Shown: piece after piece, positions 1-8,987 of the stretch
Position numbering within the stretch: position 1 is the stretch's first letter
How the letters are laid out: each line of letters opens with the position of its first letter
Source: Cyclobacteriaceae bacterium
GTDB taxonomy: Bacteria > Bacteroidota > Bacteroidia > Cytophagales > Cyclobacteriaceae
Assembly (NCBI GenBank): GCA_030584025.1
Contig: CP129487.1
Location: 3,687,001 to 3,751,000, forward strand
DNA length: 64,000 nucleotides
Reading direction: 5' to 3'
The notes under the pieces: model-generated
What the model was told of the DNA's origin: nothing
Database searches by the model: none
What the model saw: only the letters and a program-made list of their open reading frames with translations
Made by a program: the position numbers and the translations under genes

Positions 1-153
1 CGTTATTAAATAAGAAATGATTTCGTTGACATCGGACGAATAGAGGCCAAACGAATAAAGCTTGTCTTTCACTTCCTGATGAGAGCGCTCCTGATATGCA
101 CAATACCGAAGTATTTTTACTTTAGCCTCTTCCGGTGAAAGTCTTTTCGGCAT
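1..153 (-). CDS. recX: RecX-family regulatory protein, N-terminal part (3' end outside window)
   Basis: Fifty-one codons are visible from an ATG at 151-153; the frame runs off the left edge, so only the N-terminus is present. The protein starts MPKRLSPEEAK and continues with a pattern (LRYCAYQERSHQEVKDKL, then an acidic YSSDVNEIISYL helix) typical of the first helical repeat of RecX proteins, which bind RecA filaments and modulate recombination. An in-frame stop lies a few codons upstream, supporting this ATG. It starts 16 bases after the YcxB-like gene and is probably the last gene of the nadC transcript. Too short for a firm call, but the motif is distinctive. Confidence 0.75.
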   Translation of the reverse strand, partial: MPKRLSPEEAKVKILRYCAYQERSHQEVKDKLYSFGLYSSDVNEIISYLIT

Positions 154-169
154 GGAGGCGAAACGTTGA

Positions 170-646
170 TTACTTCACGTAACCTTTTGTTTTTAAAATA
201 CTGGTCAGAAATTTCCGCTCATTCTCGGTGTTGAAAATTTTGAATGGCAGGTATATCATCTGTGCTTTGTTCACAAACAACACGAAGTAATCCTTTCCGA
301 TGGCCGCTTTTTTTATCTGATCCCATTTCATGGGCATTCCTTCACGCGGATTAATTTTCATCAATATCTGCTGACTGCTGATCTCGTACGAAAACTTTTC
401 GAATAACATTTTGCCTTGCTCCAACTGCGTCACGCCAAAAAACTGTATCCACCAAAATAGCAAGTACAACCCCAACCCGATAAACGCTCCAATAAACCAC
501 CAAATGCTGGGAATCCAAAAATAGCCGGCACTAATGGCCAATGCACCCAGCAACGCTATCCAGCCCTGTTGCTTCAAAATATTTTTAAGGGCTAACCGGA
601 TATAGGTTTTCTTTTCGAGTTTGTAATTTTTTGTTTTAACGATCAT
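170..646 (-). CDS. YcxB-like membrane protein
   Basis: A 158-aa protein with a basic N-terminus, two adjacent membrane segments at about residues 29-46 and 50-70, and a soluble C-terminal domain. That domain (FSYEISSQQILMKI, then MKWDQIKKAAIGKDYFVLFV, then QMIYLPFKIF) looks like the PH-like YcxB fold found behind two transmembrane helices in many bacteria. No catalytic residues are expected and the family's role is unknown. It lies 19 bases downstream of nadC and 16 bases before recX, so the three are likely co-transcribed; nothing in the context gives a function. Confidence 0.7.
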   Translation of the reverse strand: MIVKTKNYKLEKKTYIRLALKNILKQQGWIALLGALAISAGYFWIPSIWWFIGAFIGLGLYLLFWWIQFFGVTQLEQGKMLFEKFSYEISSQQILMKINPREGMPMKWDQIKKAAIGKDYFVLFVNKAQMIYLPFKIFNTENERKFLTSILKTKGYVK

Positions 647-665
647 ATTCCTGTAACTACTTTTC

Positions 666-1523
666 TTAATACATTTTCAGACTCAGGTCGAGACTTTTAA
701 CGGAATGCGTCAGGGCTCCTACCGAAATGTAATCAACGTCACACATGGCAACTTTACGGATGGTTTCTTCGGTTATTCCTCCACTGGCTTCTGTTTTATA
801 CTCGTTGTTTATTAACGCTACCGCTGTTTTCATGTCCTTCAGGCTCATATTATCGAGCATAATGATATCTACCCCTCCTACCCGCAAAACCTCGCCCACC
901 TCATCCAGGTTTCGGGTTTCAATTTCAATCTTCAAGTCTTTTTTGGAGGTGCGAAGATAGTCTTTTGTTCGATTGATTGCCTGTTCAATGCCGCCAGCAC
1001 CATCAATATGATTATCCTTCAACATTATCATGTCGTAAAGGCCCATGCGATGGTTGGCCCCTCCGCCTAGCAATACAGCCCACTTTTCAAGCAAGCGAAA
1101 ATTAGGGGTGGTCTTTCGTGTGTCCAGTAATTGTGCTCGTGTTCCGGCAACCAGTTTTACTAACCTATTGGTCGTTGTGGCTATGCCGCTCATGCGCTGC
1201 ATGCAGTTTAGCACAAGCCGCTCAGTGGTAAGGATGGAGCGAATAGAGCCCGTAACAGTAAACGCTACAGCACCTCTTTTCACCACGGCTCCGTCAGCGA
1301 GTAATTGCTCCACTTCAAGCTTTTGGTCATAATGCCTAAAAATCTCAATGGCCAATTCTACCCCCGCCAGAATTCCATCATCTTTTACCAAAAGTCGGGC
1401 TTTACCCGTGGCTGATTCAGGAATTGAGGCTAACGTAGAATGATCTCCATCGCCAACATCTTCACTAAAGGCTTGTGAGATAAATTGCCGTAAAAAGGCA
1501 TCCGTTATATAGGCGGGTTTCAC
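666..1523 (-). CDS. nadC: Nicotinate-nucleotide pyrophosphorylase (carboxylating), quinolinate phosphoribosyltransferase
   Basis: Converts quinolinate and PRPP to nicotinate mononucleotide, CO2 and PPi in de novo NAD synthesis. Diagnostic stretches are present: EDVGDGDHST near the N-terminus, the substrate-binding DTRKTTPNFR, GGGANHRMGLYD, the metal/phosphate region MLKDNHID, and EASGGI before a C-terminal SVGALTHS. The frame is open upstream to a TTG at 1551-1553 (295 aa), but family members begin about where the GTG at 1521-1523 lies (285 aa), so that start is preferred. The neighbouring YcxB-like gene and recX follow on the same strand. nadA and nadB are not in the window. Confidence 0.92.
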   Translation of the reverse strand: MKPAYITDAFLRQFISQAFSEDVGDGDHSTLASIPESATGKARLLVKDDGILAGVELAIEIFRHYDQKLEVEQLLADGAVVKRGAVAFTVTGSIRSILTTERLVLNCMQRMSGIATTTNRLVKLVAGTRAQLLDTRKTTPNFRLLEKWAVLLGGGANHRMGLYDMIMLKDNHIDGAGGIEQAINRTKDYLRTSKKDLKIEIETRNLDEVGEVLRVGGVDIIMLDNMSLKDMKTAVALINNEYKTEASGGITEETIRKVAMCDVDYISVGALTHSVKSLDLSLKMY

Positions 1524-1584
1524 GCTGCAAAAATAGACAGCACCCGCAATCAACGACTATCTAAAAGAAGATTTGCAGAAACAA

Positions 1585-1980
1585 TTATTCCTTAACGAAG
1601 GAGATTTCCTGCACAAAAGACTGATTTCCGGAAACCTTAATTTTCATCCAGACCCGAAAGGTATTATCACCGCTCTTATACTGACCAATGGCAAAAGGTT
1701 GTCCACCCTTAGAAGATCCTTGGTGAATGATATTAAACTCAGATGGCGGATTTGCCTTGAAGAAATCGCGCAATACAAACTCGGCCTGGGCCCGGCTATA
1801 TGTTTCAGGCTTGCCATCTATGGTTACATCAACGGAGGTATTCAGGTGCTTAGCCAGTTCTTTGGCGCTACCGGCTTTAATGGACTCTTTTACCAGATCG
1901 ACCAAATTACCCGATTGTGCCCACGCAGGCAGGAACCCTAAAACCAGCAGCCCAACAATCAAAACCCTTTTCATAACCAT
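1585..1980 (-). CDS. DUF4783-type secreted protein
   Basis: A 131-aa protein with an N-terminal signal peptide (hydrophobic GLLVLGFLPAWA followed by QSG) and a small alpha+beta domain of about 105 residues. The pattern VDLVKESIKAGSAKELAKHL, then VDVTIDGK, YSRAQAEFVLRDFF and F..EISFVKE resembles DUF4783, a SnoaL/NTF2-like fold frequent in Bacteroidetes. Exported to the periplasm by inference; function unknown. It has its own promoter between it and the divergently read gpmI. The start could be either of two ATGs two codons apart (1978-1980 or 1972-1974). Confidence 0.8.
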   Translation of the reverse strand: MVMKRVLIVGLLVLGFLPAWAQSGNLVDLVKESIKAGSAKELAKHLNTSVDVTIDGKPETYSRAQAEFVLRDFFKANPPSEFNIIHQGSSKGGQPFAIGQYKSGDNTFRVWMKIKVSGNQSFVQEISFVKE

Positions 1981-1990
1981 AAATCTAACC

Positions 1991-2020
1991 CAAAATTATG
2001 CCATAATGCCTATTCTCAAA
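1991..2020 (-). promoter_or_regulatory. Bacteroidetes-type promoter for the DUF4783 gene
   Basis: Read on the minus strand, TTTG (2017-2020) is separated by 18 bases from TAATTTTG (1991-1998), a perfect match to the -33 TTTG / -7 TAnnTTTG promoter of the Bacteroidetes primary sigma factor. The -7 box ends 10 bases before the ATG at 1980, so the untranslated leader would be very short. Confidence 0.7.
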
Positions 2021-2078
2021 CGAAATCAGCCTGGGTTTTCATGTATGCAAAGTAACCCTAAAATGGCCGAATACATGG

Positions 2079-2086
2079 TATATTTG
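2079..2086 (+). promoter_or_regulatory. -7 promoter element of gpmI
   Basis: TATATTTG fits the Bacteroidetes -7 consensus TAnnTTTG and sits 18 bases upstream of the gpmI ATG at 2105. A matching -33 TTTG is not obvious. It supports the ATG at 2105 over the longer open frame that begins upstream. Confidence 0.5.
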
Positions 2087-2104
2087 CACCTTCATTTTAA
2101 TACC

Positions 2105-3628
2105 ATGAATCGTAAAGTGCTGCTGATGATACTGGATGGCTGGGGAATTGCCACCAACAAAAATGTTTCGGCTGTTGATAAAGCCAAGACTCCCTTTATG
2201 GACTCCTTGTATCCGCGCTATCCGCATAGCAGGTTACAGGCTTCCGGTTTAGCGGTTGGGCTTCCTGAAGGCCAGATGGGTAACTCAGAAGTGGGGCACA
2301 TGAACATTGGTGCCGGACGTGTGGTGTACCAGGACTTAGTGCGTGTAAACAAAGCCATTGAAGATCACGAACTCGATACCCACCCGGTTTTGCTTGACGT
2401 CTTCAAACATGTAAAAGAAAATAAAAAGTCGCTTCACCTCATCGGGTTATTGTCGGATGGTGGTGTACACTCACATATTGACCACTTGAAGGGAATTGTT
2501 TCCATCGCACATCAGCACAATGTTGAGCACGTGTTTATTCATGCGTTTATGGATGGACGTGATACCGATCCGAAAAGTGGTGTCGGCTTTTTGAAAGACC
2601 TTGAAAATCATCTTAAACAAACCACCGGAAAAATTGCCAGTGTGATTGGTCGTTACTATGCCATGGATCGTGACAAGCGCTGGGAGCGCGTAAAACTTGC
2701 GTATGATCTGATGGTTCATGGAACCGGTAAGGCCACAACCGATGCGGTTGATGCAGTGCAGCAATCGTACGGAGAAGGAGTGACCGATGAGTTTATAAAG
2801 CCGATAGTTGTTACTAAAAATGAAAAACCGTTGGCCACCATTCAGGATGGTGATGCTGTACTGTGCTTCAACTTCCGAACCGACAGGGGCAGACAAATTA
2901 CGCAAGCGTTAACCCAACAGGATTTTCCTGAAGCGGGTATGAAAAAACTTAACCTGCACTACACCACACTTACCACCTATGACGAAACATTTAAGCATGT
3001 ACACGTCATTTTTGAAAAAGATAATTTAGAAAATACGCTCGGTGAGGTTTTAGCAAATGCGGGTAAAAAACAAATTCGTATTGCCGAAACAGAGAAATAT
3101 CCGCACGTAACGTTCTTTTTTTCAGGAGGTCGTGAAGAAGTTTTTGAAGGTGAGAGTCGCATACTGTGCCCTTCACCGAAAGTTGCAACGTATGATCTCA
3201 AGCCCGAGATGAGTGCAAACGACATCAAAGACAAAATCATACCCGAGTTGGACAAACAAGAAGTCGATTTTATCTGTTTGAATTTTGCCAACCCGGATAT
3301 GGTGGGACATACCGGTGTATTTGATGCTGCTGTAAAGGCTTGCGAAACCGTTGACTCCTGTGCCGGACAAGTAACGGAGGCTGCTTTGAAAAATGGTTAC
3401 GCAACCATTATCATTGCCGACCACGGTAATGCCGACTGCATGATAAATGAAGATGGCACACCAAACACGGCACACACCACCAACCTGGTTCCGTGCATTT
3501 TGGTATCGGATTTTTATAAAGGAAAAATCAAAGACGGAAAACTGGGAGATCTTGCTCCGACTATTCTCAAATTGATTGGTGTGAATATTCCTAAAGAGAT
3601 GACCGGTAATGTGTTGATCGATGCATAA
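2105..3628 (+). CDS. gpmI: 2,3-bisphosphoglycerate-independent phosphoglycerate mutase
   Basis: Interconverts 3- and 2-phosphoglycerate in glycolysis; a cytoplasmic, Mn-dependent alkaline-phosphatase-superfamily enzyme. The 507-aa length is typical. Visible motifs: metal ligand MILDGWG at the N-terminus, the phosphoserine loop GNSEVGHMNIGAG, SDGGVHSH, HAFMDGRDTDP, IGRYYAMDRDKRWER, and the C-terminal metal sites FANPDMVGHTG and IIADHGNAD. The frame is open for 126 codons upstream, but these lie opposite the DUF4783 gene and have no family similarity. ATG 2105 is preceded by a TATATTTG promoter box. It overlaps the following lipoprotein gene by 8 bases. Confidence 0.97.
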   Translation: MNRKVLLMILDGWGIATNKNVSAVDKAKTPFMDSLYPRYPHSRLQASGLAVGLPEGQMGNSEVGHMNIGAGRVVYQDLVRVNKAIEDHELDTHPVLLDVFKHVKENKKSLHLIGLLSDGGVHSHIDHLKGIVSIAHQHNVEHVFIHAFMDGRDTDPKSGVGFLKDLENHLKQTTGKIASVIGRYYAMDRDKRWERVKLAYDLMVHGTGKATTDAVDAVQQSYGEGVTDEFIKPIVVTKNEKPLATIQDGDAVLCFNFRTDRGRQITQALTQQDFPEAGMKKLNLHYTTLTTYDETFKHVHVIFEKDNLENTLGEVLANAGKKQIRIAETEKYPHVTFFFSGGREEVFEGESRILCPSPKVATYDLKPEMSANDIKDKIIPELDKQEVDFICLNFANPDMVGHTGVFDAAVKACETVDSCAGQVTEAALKNGYATIIIADHGNADCMINEDGTPNTAHTTNLVPCILVSDFYKGKIKDGKLGDLAPTILKLIGVNIPKEMTGNVLIDA

Positions 3629-4226
3629 TACGTTCAGTAAATTTGTTTTTATTTTAATCGGATTGTCAATTGCTTTGATGTTTGGCGCTTGTGAAAGACC
3701 TGCACAAACGCAAACCAAACATTTTAACATCGATAGCCTGATTACCACACAAGTGGTTGATCTCTCTTCGCTTAGTGCATCTCTTGCCAAATCGGGTATC
3801 ATTAATGGAGTAAAGCAGGACACCGTACTCTCTTCACTGGATACTGCCGCGTGGAAAAGAGAATTAGACATCTTTTCAGAAATCGAATTGTTTAACAAGC
3901 CAGCCTATCGGGTGAGCTATGAAGTGAAAGATGGACTGCGTGATGCCTCCAGTAACCTTACCATTCGTGCGTTTCAAACTACTGAAGATTTGCCTGTACG
4001 CTATGTAAAGCTCTTTTACCTCGATAACCTGAACAAGCTTCGGAAAATTGAGGCACTATACCAGCAGGATAATGCCCTAATGAAGACGCAACGAAAACTT
4101 GTTATGGAGTTTTCGGATGTATACAATAAAAACATACTCACATCCTACTCCGTTGAAGGAGGACAAAAAATGTTTGCCGGTGACTCCGTCCACTTTGTGA
4201 TCAATGGCACCGTTAAGTTCAACTAA
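3621..4226 (+). CDS. Putative lipoprotein, unknown function
   Basis: A 201-aa protein starting inside the end of gpmI (8-base overlap), so translation is probably coupled. The N-terminus carries a lipoprotein signal: hydrophobic FVFILIGLSIALMFGAC with Cys24 as the lipidated residue. The mature part is a mixed alpha/beta domain with a middle stretch YRVSYEVKDGLRDASSNL and a C-terminal stretch ending SVHFVINGTVKFN. No family was recognised. Five bases separate it from the ABC exporter, suggesting a gpmI-lipoprotein-ABC-fur operon. Confidence 0.7.
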   Translation: MHNTFSKFVFILIGLSIALMFGACERPAQTQTKHFNIDSLITTQVVDLSSLSASLAKSGIINGVKQDTVLSSLDTAAWKRELDIFSEIELFNKPAYRVSYEVKDGLRDASSNLTIRAFQTTEDLPVRYVKLFYLDNLNKLRKIEALYQQDNALMKTQRKLVMEFSDVYNKNILTSYSVEGGQKMFAGDSVHFVINGTVKFN

Positions 4227-4231
4227 TATTC

Positions 4232-6031
4232 ATGGCTAAAAGACATATGCAAGAGCCCTTACGCGAAGAAGATAAACGTAAGGTTAATAAAGATTCATTG
4301 AAAAGACTCGGTGGCATATTCCGCTTTATGCTTCCGCATAAATGGCTGTTCATTCTTGGTTTAATCTGCCTGGTGCTTTCCAGCGCAACCATTCTATCAT
4401 TTCCATATCTGGCGGGTCAATTACTTGACCTGGCCGATGGAAAGAAAATTCCCTACTTCAGCACCATCAATCAGGTTGCTCTTACGTTGTTAGGCATTCT
4501 ACTGGTACAAAGTCTTTTTTCGTTTATGCGCGTGTACTCGTTTTCCGTTACCAGTGAACGAACACTCGCTGACCTTCGGCAGCATGTTTTTCAAAAGATT
4601 GTTTGGTTGCCTTTAACTTTTTTTGATAACCGAAGGGTGGGAGAGCTGATGAGCAGGATAACATCGGATGTGGGTACGCTGCAGGATACATTCACAACCA
4701 CCATGGCCGAATTGCTTCGACAATCATTAACACTGATTATTGGTACGGCCATTATTTTCGTGCTGGCACCACAACTTACGGTTTTCATGTTGCTCACCTT
4801 TCCGGTGTTGGTTATTCTCGCGTTAATCTTTGGAAAGAGTATCCGGAAACTTTCGCGGAAAACGCAAGACAAACTTGCTGAGGCTAATGTGATTGTTGAA
4901 GAGTCATTGCAATCCATTCAGGTGGTGAAAGCGTTTACCAATGAAGCATTTGAGTTACTGCGCTTTAAAAAATCATTGAATGAAGTTGTTCAGGTAGCCG
5001 TTCGAACAGCAAAGTATCGGGGCTTCTTTGTTTCATTCGTTATTCTCGCCTTGTTTGGTGGCATTGTAGCCGTAGGCTGGTATGGGGCCTGGTTAGTACA
5101 AAATGATTTGCTCTCCGTTGGGGAGTTGTTCTCCTTTATTATTTACACTTCGTTTATCGGAGGCTCCATTGCCGGACTTGGTGATTTGTATACGCAACTA
5201 CAACGCTCCATCGGTGCGTCCGAACGGTTGTTGGAAATTTTAGATCAGAAAGGTGAAGCAGAACTTTCTTCAACTGTTTCAGCAAAGCTTTCAGGAGATA
5301 TTGTTTTTGAACAGGTGAACTTTGCGTACCCAACCCGCCCTGATTTTGCTGTGTTGAAAGATTTGAATTTTCATATTCGTGCTGGCGAAAAAATTGCATT
5401 GGTTGGCCAAAGTGGTTCAGGAAAATCGACTATCATTAATTTGTTGCTGCGCTTCTATCCGGTTAACGATGGCGTAATCAAAGCAGATGGATTGAACATT
5501 CGTGAGTTTAGCCTGACCGATTACCGGAAAAATATTGGCATTGTACCACAAGAAGTGATCTTGTTTGGCGGCACCATCCGCGAAAACATTGCCTACGGAA
5601 ATCCGGGGGCATCGGATGATGAAATCCGGCTGGCCGCTAAAAAAGCAAACGCCCTTGAGTTCATTGAAAATTTCCCAGAACAATTCGAAACGTTGGTTGG
5701 CGAACGTGGGGTAAAACTTTCGGGTGGCCAACGGCAGCGTATTGCCATCGCCCGCGCCATTTTAAAAAATCCATCCATCTTAATTCTAGATGAAGCCACC
5801 AGCTCACTCGACTCGCAATCAGAATACCTGGTGCAACAGGCCCTTGAAAAACTAATGGAAGGCAGAACCTCCATTATCATTGCACACCGGTTAAGTACCA
5901 TTAAAAAAGTAGATCGTATTTTTGTAATCAACCAGGGGCAACTTGCAGAAATGGGTTCGCATGCAGAACTTACCCAGGTTAACAACGGTTTGTATAGCAA
6001 CCTGCTTAAAATGCAACTACACGAACAATGA
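4232..6031 (+). CDS. ABC exporter, MsbA-like permease/ATPase fusion
   Basis: A 599-aa half-transporter of the type IV exporter class, working as a homodimer in the inner membrane. Residues about 30-330 hold six membrane helices with the coupling sequence FDNRRVGELMSRITSDV. The nucleotide-binding domain has the Walker A GQSGSGKST at 392-400, the signature LSGGQ at 496-500, Walker B ILILDEA with the catalytic Glu at 521, and the switch His in IIAHRLST. A cargo cannot be read from sequence; lipid A/lipid flippases and peptide exporters share this layout. The last four bases (ATGA) overlap the start of the Fur-family gene. Confidence 0.93.
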   Translation: MAKRHMQEPLREEDKRKVNKDSLKRLGGIFRFMLPHKWLFILGLICLVLSSATILSFPYLAGQLLDLADGKKIPYFSTINQVALTLLGILLVQSLFSFMRVYSFSVTSERTLADLRQHVFQKIVWLPLTFFDNRRVGELMSRITSDVGTLQDTFTTTMAELLRQSLTLIIGTAIIFVLAPQLTVFMLLTFPVLVILALIFGKSIRKLSRKTQDKLAEANVIVEESLQSIQVVKAFTNEAFELLRFKKSLNEVVQVAVRTAKYRGFFVSFVILALFGGIVAVGWYGAWLVQNDLLSVGELFSFIIYTSFIGGSIAGLGDLYTQLQRSIGASERLLEILDQKGEAELSSTVSAKLSGDIVFEQVNFAYPTRPDFAVLKDLNFHIRAGEKIALVGQSGSGKSTIINLLLRFYPVNDGVIKADGLNIREFSLTDYRKNIGIVPQEVILFGGTIRENIAYGNPGASDDEIRLAAKKANALEFIENFPEQFETLVGERGVKLSGGQRQRIAIARAILKNPSILILDEATSSLDSQSEYLVQQALEKLMEGRTSIIIAHRLSTIKKVDRIFVINQGQLAEMGSHAELTQVNNGLYSNLLKMQLHEQ

Positions 6032-6438
6032 ACGGTTCTCCGCAACTGCTAAAAGAATTCAAACTTCGGTCAACCCCTAGCCGAAAAGCCATTCTCAATT
6101 TCTTCCTGAAAAAGAATTATGCCCTGGCCCATGCCGACATTGAAAAAGGCATCCCATCACATTTTGACCGGGTTACAGTATACCGAACATTGAAGACTTT
6201 TCTGGACAAAGGCCTGATTCATAAAGTGCTTGATGACGAGGGTGCGTTAAAGTATGCCTTGTGTACCGAAGCCTGTACCATGACTGGCCATCACCACGAT
6301 CATGTTCATTTTAAGTGTGTTCGCTGCGGGCAAACCAATTGCCTGGATACTGAAGTCCCCCCTGTTAAGCTTCCCAAAGGTTACCTGCCCGGTGAAATCA
6401 ACCTGCTGATTCAGGGTGTATGTGCTAAATGTTCGTGA
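6028..6438 (+). CDS. Fur-family transcriptional regulator
   Basis: A 136-aa metal-responsive repressor. Residues 16-66 form the winged helix (TPSRKAILNFF, then FDRVTVYRTLKTFLDKGLIHKV). The dimerisation half has the metal-binding GHHHDHVHF at 87-95 and two CxxC pairs (Cys97/Cys100 and Cys132/Cys135) that would hold structural zinc. The short C-terminus is more like Zur/Fur-like proteins of Bacteroidetes than classical Fur, but iron, zinc or peroxide sensing cannot be told apart by eye. It starts by a 4-base overlap with the ABC exporter. A possible target is the palindrome at 20382-20404 (inference only). Confidence 0.9.
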   Translation: MNGSPQLLKEFKLRSTPSRKAILNFFLKKNYALAHADIEKGIPSHFDRVTVYRTLKTFLDKGLIHKVLDDEGALKYALCTEACTMTGHHHDHVHFKCVRCGQTNCLDTEVPPVKLPKGYLPGEINLLIQGVCAKCS

Positions 6439-6641
6439 ACGGATTTCTGCCCATACAACCGGCATAATTAGCCGATGGGAGTTTTTGAGTTAGAAAAATA
6501 GTTGTACTTTTGAAATCTTCCAGTAGTCCTTTTTACTGATTATGAGGCATTTAGGCTGCTTGGAGGGAAGAAATAAGAAACAAGTTGCATAGCCCTCTAA
6601 ATATCCTTTTGATTTCGCTGTTTGAAGGAAACGACAATGAA

Positions 6642-7607
6642 ATGTTGTTGTTTGGCCTTTTCGGGGTTGTCATCATCATTTTTCTGATCCTCGATCTGGG
6701 GATCTTCAACAAACAAGCCCATAAAATCACGACAAAATCGGCCTTGTGGCAATCCATTTTCTGGGTGTTTGTGTCCACGCTGTTTGGCTTGTTGATCTAC
6801 TTCATGGGGCCCTATGCCTACCTCGAAAAGGGGGTTGAAAAATTCCTGACCGGAACGGATGCAGGCTTGCTCTATTTTTCAGCATACCTCACGGAAAAAG
6901 CCTTATCCATTGATAACATATTTGTTATCCTACTGATCTTAAAATATTTCCGTGTTGATGAATCCTATTATCACAAGATCCTTTTCTGGGGAATTTTAGG
7001 TGCTATTATCTTCCGTGCTGTCTTCATTTTTGTTGGCGCATACCTCATTCACCAATTCCACTGGATTCTTTACATCTTCGGGGTGTTCCTTATCTATTCG
7101 GGTATCCGCATTTATTTCGAGGATGGAGACGAAAAAATTGAGCCGGAGAAAAATCCGATTCTAAAAATCTGTAAAAAGTATCTGCCGATTTCAATTGATG
7201 ACCGCGGTGGGCAATTTGCTTTCTTTGAAAAAGGGAAGCTTTTCTTTACGCCTTTGTTCCTGGTAATTGTTTTAATTGAAACAACTGATTTAATTTTTGC
7301 CGTTGACTCTATTCCGGCTGCCTTTGCCATCACCACAAACGAATTCCTTATTTATACTTCCAACATCTTTGCGGTTCTTGGTTTACGTGCCATGTTCTTT
7401 TTGCTAGCGGGCATTATTGACAAGTTCTACCTGTTGCAAAAAGGTCTATCCATCATTTTATTCTTCATTGGAGCTAAAATGTTGTTGGAGATTGTGGACG
7501 TGCACATCAGCGTTTACCTATCCTTTTCGGTAATCATTGCCACGCTGATTCTCTCTATTCTATTCTCAATTATTATTCCGCGCAAAGTTCAAGCGCAGGA
7601 AGACTAG
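6642..7607 (+). CDS. TerC family integral membrane protein
   Basis: A 321-aa protein with about nine membrane helices. Conserved TerC acidic motifs are in place: LDLGIFN with an HK pair in the first helix region, EKALSIDNIFVILLIL, and LIFAVDSIPAAFAIT. Family members export or handle metals (Mn/Ca) or act in tellurite-resistance complexes. The frame opens at a TTG (6585), but the ATG at 6642 gives the usual family N-terminus and follows a purine-rich GAAGGAAA. A possible promoter, TTTG-N17-TACTTTTG, ends near 6516. I looked for a yybP-ykoY manganese riboswitch in the leader and did not see one. Confidence 0.88.
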   Translation: MLLFGLFGVVIIIFLILDLGIFNKQAHKITTKSALWQSIFWVFVSTLFGLLIYFMGPYAYLEKGVEKFLTGTDAGLLYFSAYLTEKALSIDNIFVILLILKYFRVDESYYHKILFWGILGAIIFRAVFIFVGAYLIHQFHWILYIFGVFLIYSGIRIYFEDGDEKIEPEKNPILKICKKYLPISIDDRGGQFAFFEKGKLFFTPLFLVIVLIETTDLIFAVDSIPAAFAITTNEFLIYTSNIFAVLGLRAMFFLLAGIIDKFYLLQKGLSIILFFIGAKMLLEIVDVHISVYLSFSVIIATLILSILFSIIIPRKVQAQED

Positions 7608-7659
7608 CGGTCACCCAGAAAAATCTATTGTAACTTTTCGTCCTTGACTCTGAAAGAAT

Positions 7660-8940
7660 CTAACTCTGCTTATCGAAGTACGTGTCTTTGTTGAAGAAAA
7701 TGTCGCGGGGCAAAACCTTCATCAATACGGGCAGCGTTAAAAATCGTTGTGGCAAGGCAATGATAACAAACGTAGGAATTGCCTTAAGCGCGGTTAAAAG
7801 TTGCTCCTGAACGTTCTCGGACTCAACGGGTGTTAATTCCTGTGCTCGTGCTTTTTCCAACAAGGCCACCAGGTTCTTGTTTTCCTGCACTTCTCGGATC
7901 AACCGGCTTTTATTTTTCTCTGCCAGTTTAGCTACTCTGCTTATGTAGTGTTCGCTAACACGCTGATAGTCTTGTTTATCTTGCAAATACTCAAGCTGTT
8001 CCCAATGCTCCAATACAAAACCTTCCACAGCAATCATGCTGTATTCCAGGTCGTCTTCACTAAATCCGAGGTAATCGGCAAAGTAACGGAGAAACGCATG
8101 CTCAGCACGTTCAACTTTCCGGTCTGCCCACGTGGTAAGAATGGCTATCTCTAAAAAGTACTTTTTCAAGATCCACGAATTTTCTGAAGGAAGATTGATC
8201 TCGTCAACACTTATCCCCTTGTTAAAAATCAAGAGTGCTTCTCTACGCTTCTCAGGCGTCAATTCAGTTCCTTGCAGGAAATACTCCAACAGTTTATTTT
8301 CTTCATAATTAATCACCTGATCGGAGTGAGCAGCAGCAGCAATCACTTTAATCACAGAGAATCGCAACTCTTCGCGCTCGTACCGAAAGAAATCCGCAAC
8401 AATCCTGTCAGCATTGGTGTGTATCCATTGTCCGAAAATATAAACGTCCAGAAAGAGAAGGCTGCTATGAAAAAAGCTGCTCCAAAAATTTCCTTTAAAT
8501 GAAGCGGCCCGATCAATGCGCTTCTCCAAAATTCTTTCCACCAGATCAATGGCTGATCGCTTCTTTCCAAAAATCGTTTTTGTAGGCGTAGCGAGTTCAG
8601 GAAAAATATTGTTATAAAAACTTCCGATGCTCTCCAGCGAACGAACAAAAACCTGAGAAACCTCTTCAAATGAATTCAATGGCTTGCTGTGATAAACAAG
8701 TGCACTGCTGATCAGACTTTCAGCCAGCAAAATTTTCATCCGATCCTTTTCATTCCAGCCCTCGGCCAACGGATGATCAATTTTTCCAACCGAATGTCCA
8801 TACATCAACCCCGTTGGGTGCATGATCCGATACAGGGATTGCTCCGGATGAGACGCTCGCTTCTCGCGGGTAAGATCCCGAAACAGTTCTTTTCTAAACT
8901 CGAGGTACTCTTTTAGCCAGCCTTTTTCATTCGGCTTCAT
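7660..8940 (-). CDS. LETM1-related protein with TerB-like middle region
   Basis: A 426-aa soluble protein from ATG 8938-8940 (an upstream TTG two codons earlier is less likely). The N-terminal 150 residues are helical. The middle (about 190-300: VIAAAAHSDQVINYEENKLLEYFL and ILTTWADRKVERAEHAFLRYFAD) has two TerB-like acidic helical hairpins. The end (IPTFVIIALPQRFLTLPVLMKVLPRDIFF) matches the C-terminal signature of the Bacteroidetes family called LETM1-related biofilm-associated protein. Its biochemical role is unknown. It converges with terC, leaving 52 bases with no clear terminator. Confidence 0.75.
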   Translation of the reverse strand: MKPNEKGWLKEYLEFRKELFRDLTREKRASHPEQSLYRIMHPTGLMYGHSVGKIDHPLAEGWNEKDRMKILLAESLISSALVYHSKPLNSFEEVSQVFVRSLESIGSFYNNIFPELATPTKTIFGKKRSAIDLVERILEKRIDRAASFKGNFWSSFFHSSLLFLDVYIFGQWIHTNADRIVADFFRYEREELRFSVIKVIAAAAHSDQVINYEENKLLEYFLQGTELTPEKRREALLIFNKGISVDEINLPSENSWILKKYFLEIAILTTWADRKVERAEHAFLRYFADYLGFSEDDLEYSMIAVEGFVLEHWEQLEYLQDKQDYQRVSEHYISRVAKLAEKNKSRLIREVQENKNLVALLEKARAQELTPVESENVQEQLLTALKAIPTFVIIALPQRFLTLPVLMKVLPRDIFFNKDTYFDKQS

Positions 8941-8987
8941 AAGCAAAACGATTAATGAGAACGGAAGATAGGGCTTTTTAGTAAAAA

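Noticed and set aside
1727..2104. Long 5' extension of the gpmI frame
   Set aside because: It overlaps the DUF4783 gene on the other strand, shows no family similarity, and a TATATTTG promoter box sits just before ATG 2105.
3173..3898. 241-aa open frame antisense to the gpmI end
   Set aside because: It mirrors the codons of gpmI and the lipoprotein; composition is not protein-like and both sense genes are firm.
6439..6641. Possible yybP-ykoY manganese riboswitch before terC
   Set aside because: The conserved core is not visible; only a promoter-like TTTG-N17-TACTTTTG was seen.
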